Under the pieces are notes generated by a model. The model ran no database searches. It worked only from the letters and a program-made list of their open reading frames with translations, and was not told the origin of the DNA. This document shows positions 63,457-64,000 of a DNA stretch of 64,000 nt, piece by piece. A program made the translations under genes and the position numbers. The first letter of the stretch is position 1. The number at the start of each line of letters is the position of its first letter. Source of the DNA: Comamonadaceae bacterium PBBC2 (GTDB lineage Bacteria; Pseudomonadota; Gammaproteobacteria; Burkholderiales; Burkholderiaceae_C); contig NKIO01000001.1 of assembly GCA_002255935.1 (NCBI GenBank), forward strand, positions 62,001 through 126,000, given 5' to 3'.

Positions 63457-63741
63457 TCACTCTTGCACTAACGAGCGCGGCACTGATCTGCGCTCGCCAC
63501 CGCCGCGGCGGTCTGTGCCACGCGGTGTAACTGAATTTTTGCCAATGGACGGGCGCGCAGGCTGGGTCGAAATGGCCGCCAGCAATGCAGCGCGGTTCTT
63601 GACGCTAAAGCGCGCAAACATGGGGCTGATGTTGTCGCGCACGGTGTGTTGGCTCAAGCCCAGAGCTAGGCCAATTTCTTTGTTGGTAAGGCCTTGTTGT
63701 AACAAGACAACGATTTGTAGTTCGCGGGGACTGAGATGCAT
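63457..63741 (-). CDS. Small LuxR-type HTH regulator (GerE-like, no receiver domain)
   Basis: 94 residues. The LuxR/FixJ C-terminal HTH fills residues 1-60: LSPRELQIVVLLQQGLTNKE and IGLALGLSQHTVRDNISPMF. A short Arg/Ser-rich tail follows. No sensor or receiver domain is present, as in GerE. It is upstream of and co-directional with the export locus, so it probably regulates it. The tail (RRGGGERRSVPRSL) is unlike the family. Confidence 0.8.
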   Translation of the reverse strand: MHLSPRELQIVVLLQQGLTNKEIGLALGLSQHTVRDNISPMFARFSVKNRAALLAAISTQPARPSIGKNSVTPRGTDRRGGGERRSVPRSLVQE

Positions 63742-63867
63742 GTAGATGGTGGTGTGACAGACTTAAAAACCTACCGGAGCCCTGACCCAGTAGCCGTCGG
63801 AATTCTACTTACGTGAAGTTACGTATGCGGAACCAATCCGAAGTGAACGGCGGACCGGCGCTGAGCG

Positions 63868-63936
63868 AAATGCTATCTGCTACAAATACAGGAGCTGCTC
63901 CCGCACTATCCATGGCCTGAACGACCTATTGGGCAT
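63868..63936 (+). repeat. Dispersed repeat, copy 9
   Basis: AAATGCTATCTGCTACAAAT, GAGCTGCTCCCGCACTATCC, then a tail GCCTGAACGACCTATTGGGC. It ends 26 nt before the start of the gene at the right edge. The remainder of the 63742-63962 gap shows no gene. Confidence 0.9.
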
Positions 63937-63962
63937 ACAAACGGCTGATAACATGCACCACC

Positions 63963-64000
63963 ATGGACACCCGCAAAGCCCTCGACCCCCAAGCCATCTT
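63963..64000 (+). CDS. Start of a gene cut by the right edge, product unclear
   Basis: ATG followed by codons for DTRKALDPQAI and then the window ends. The N terminus is reminiscent of some EamA/DMT permeases, but twelve codons are too few to name it. No strong Shine-Dalgarno is visible (ACATGCACC precedes the ATG). Confidence 0.4.
   Translation, partial: MDTRKALDPQAI

Overview
The window reads as the chromosome of a betaproteobacterium of the Burkholderiales, most likely Comamonadaceae close to Rhodoferax. This is inferred from protein character (DUF3138 porin, Betaproteobacteria-style phenylalanine/tyrosine genes, HlyD and C39-ABC types) and from a dispersed repeat of about 60 bp with core CTGCTCCCGCACTATCC, present nine times. 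Most of the sequence is dense and GC-rich. One stretch (about 60.4-61.9 kb) is clearly AT-richer by eye.

Layout. 1-3 kb: the 5' part of thrS (running off the left edge) and aceA (isocitrate lyase) with a strong palindromic operator-like region. 3.3-20.7 kb: a large polyamine locus. Agmatinase (speB) makes putrescine, PotFGHI imports it, PuuA-PuuB-PuuC-PuuD form the gamma-glutamylated route to GABA, a SpuC-like transaminase offers a direct route, and GabT takes GABA on. A DUF3138 porin sits inside the locus and a MocR-type regulator is divergent from puuD. 20.9-23 kb: an EamA permease carrying a copy of the repeat inside its reading frame, a RraA-like protein and a histone-H1-like/SWIB protein. 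23.1-28.8 kb: a dipeptide ABC transporter (dppBCDFA order). 28.9-32.5 kb: a CHASE-PAS-GGDEF-EAL gene broken by an internal deletion, and a complete IS30-family element with a 3-bp target duplication. 32.5-36.3 kb: a NitT/TauT-like ABC importer divergent from a Tsx-like outer-membrane channel. 36.6-41.1 kb: an ABC ATPase with a 1200-residue permease/M1-aminopeptidase fusion.

41.2-46.3 kb: phenylalanine/tyrosine catabolism (phhA, phhB, fahA, a VOC protein, hpd) with a divergent Lrp/AsnC regulator. Homogentisate dioxygenase and maleylacetoacetate isomerase are absent here. 46.3-47.4 kb: a MASE2-GGDEF diguanylate cyclase. 47.6-51 kb: a secreted alpha/beta-hydrolase peptidase translationally coupled to a NatAB-like exporter. 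51.1-56.7 kb: M13 and M20 peptidases, an MFS permease and an HTH-REC regulator. 56.8-58.1 kb: msrB-msrA.

The most interesting part is 58.3-63.7 kb, all on the minus strand: a small LuxR-type HTH protein, a near-perfect 35-bp palindrome, an HlyD-type adaptor, a 139-residue protein with a double-glycine leader, a Sec-signal TraB/GumN protein and a C39-peptidase ABC transporter. This looks like a type I peptide-export locus whose putative cargo and TraB/GumN genes differ in composition from the export machinery. The right edge holds the first codons of another plus-strand gene.
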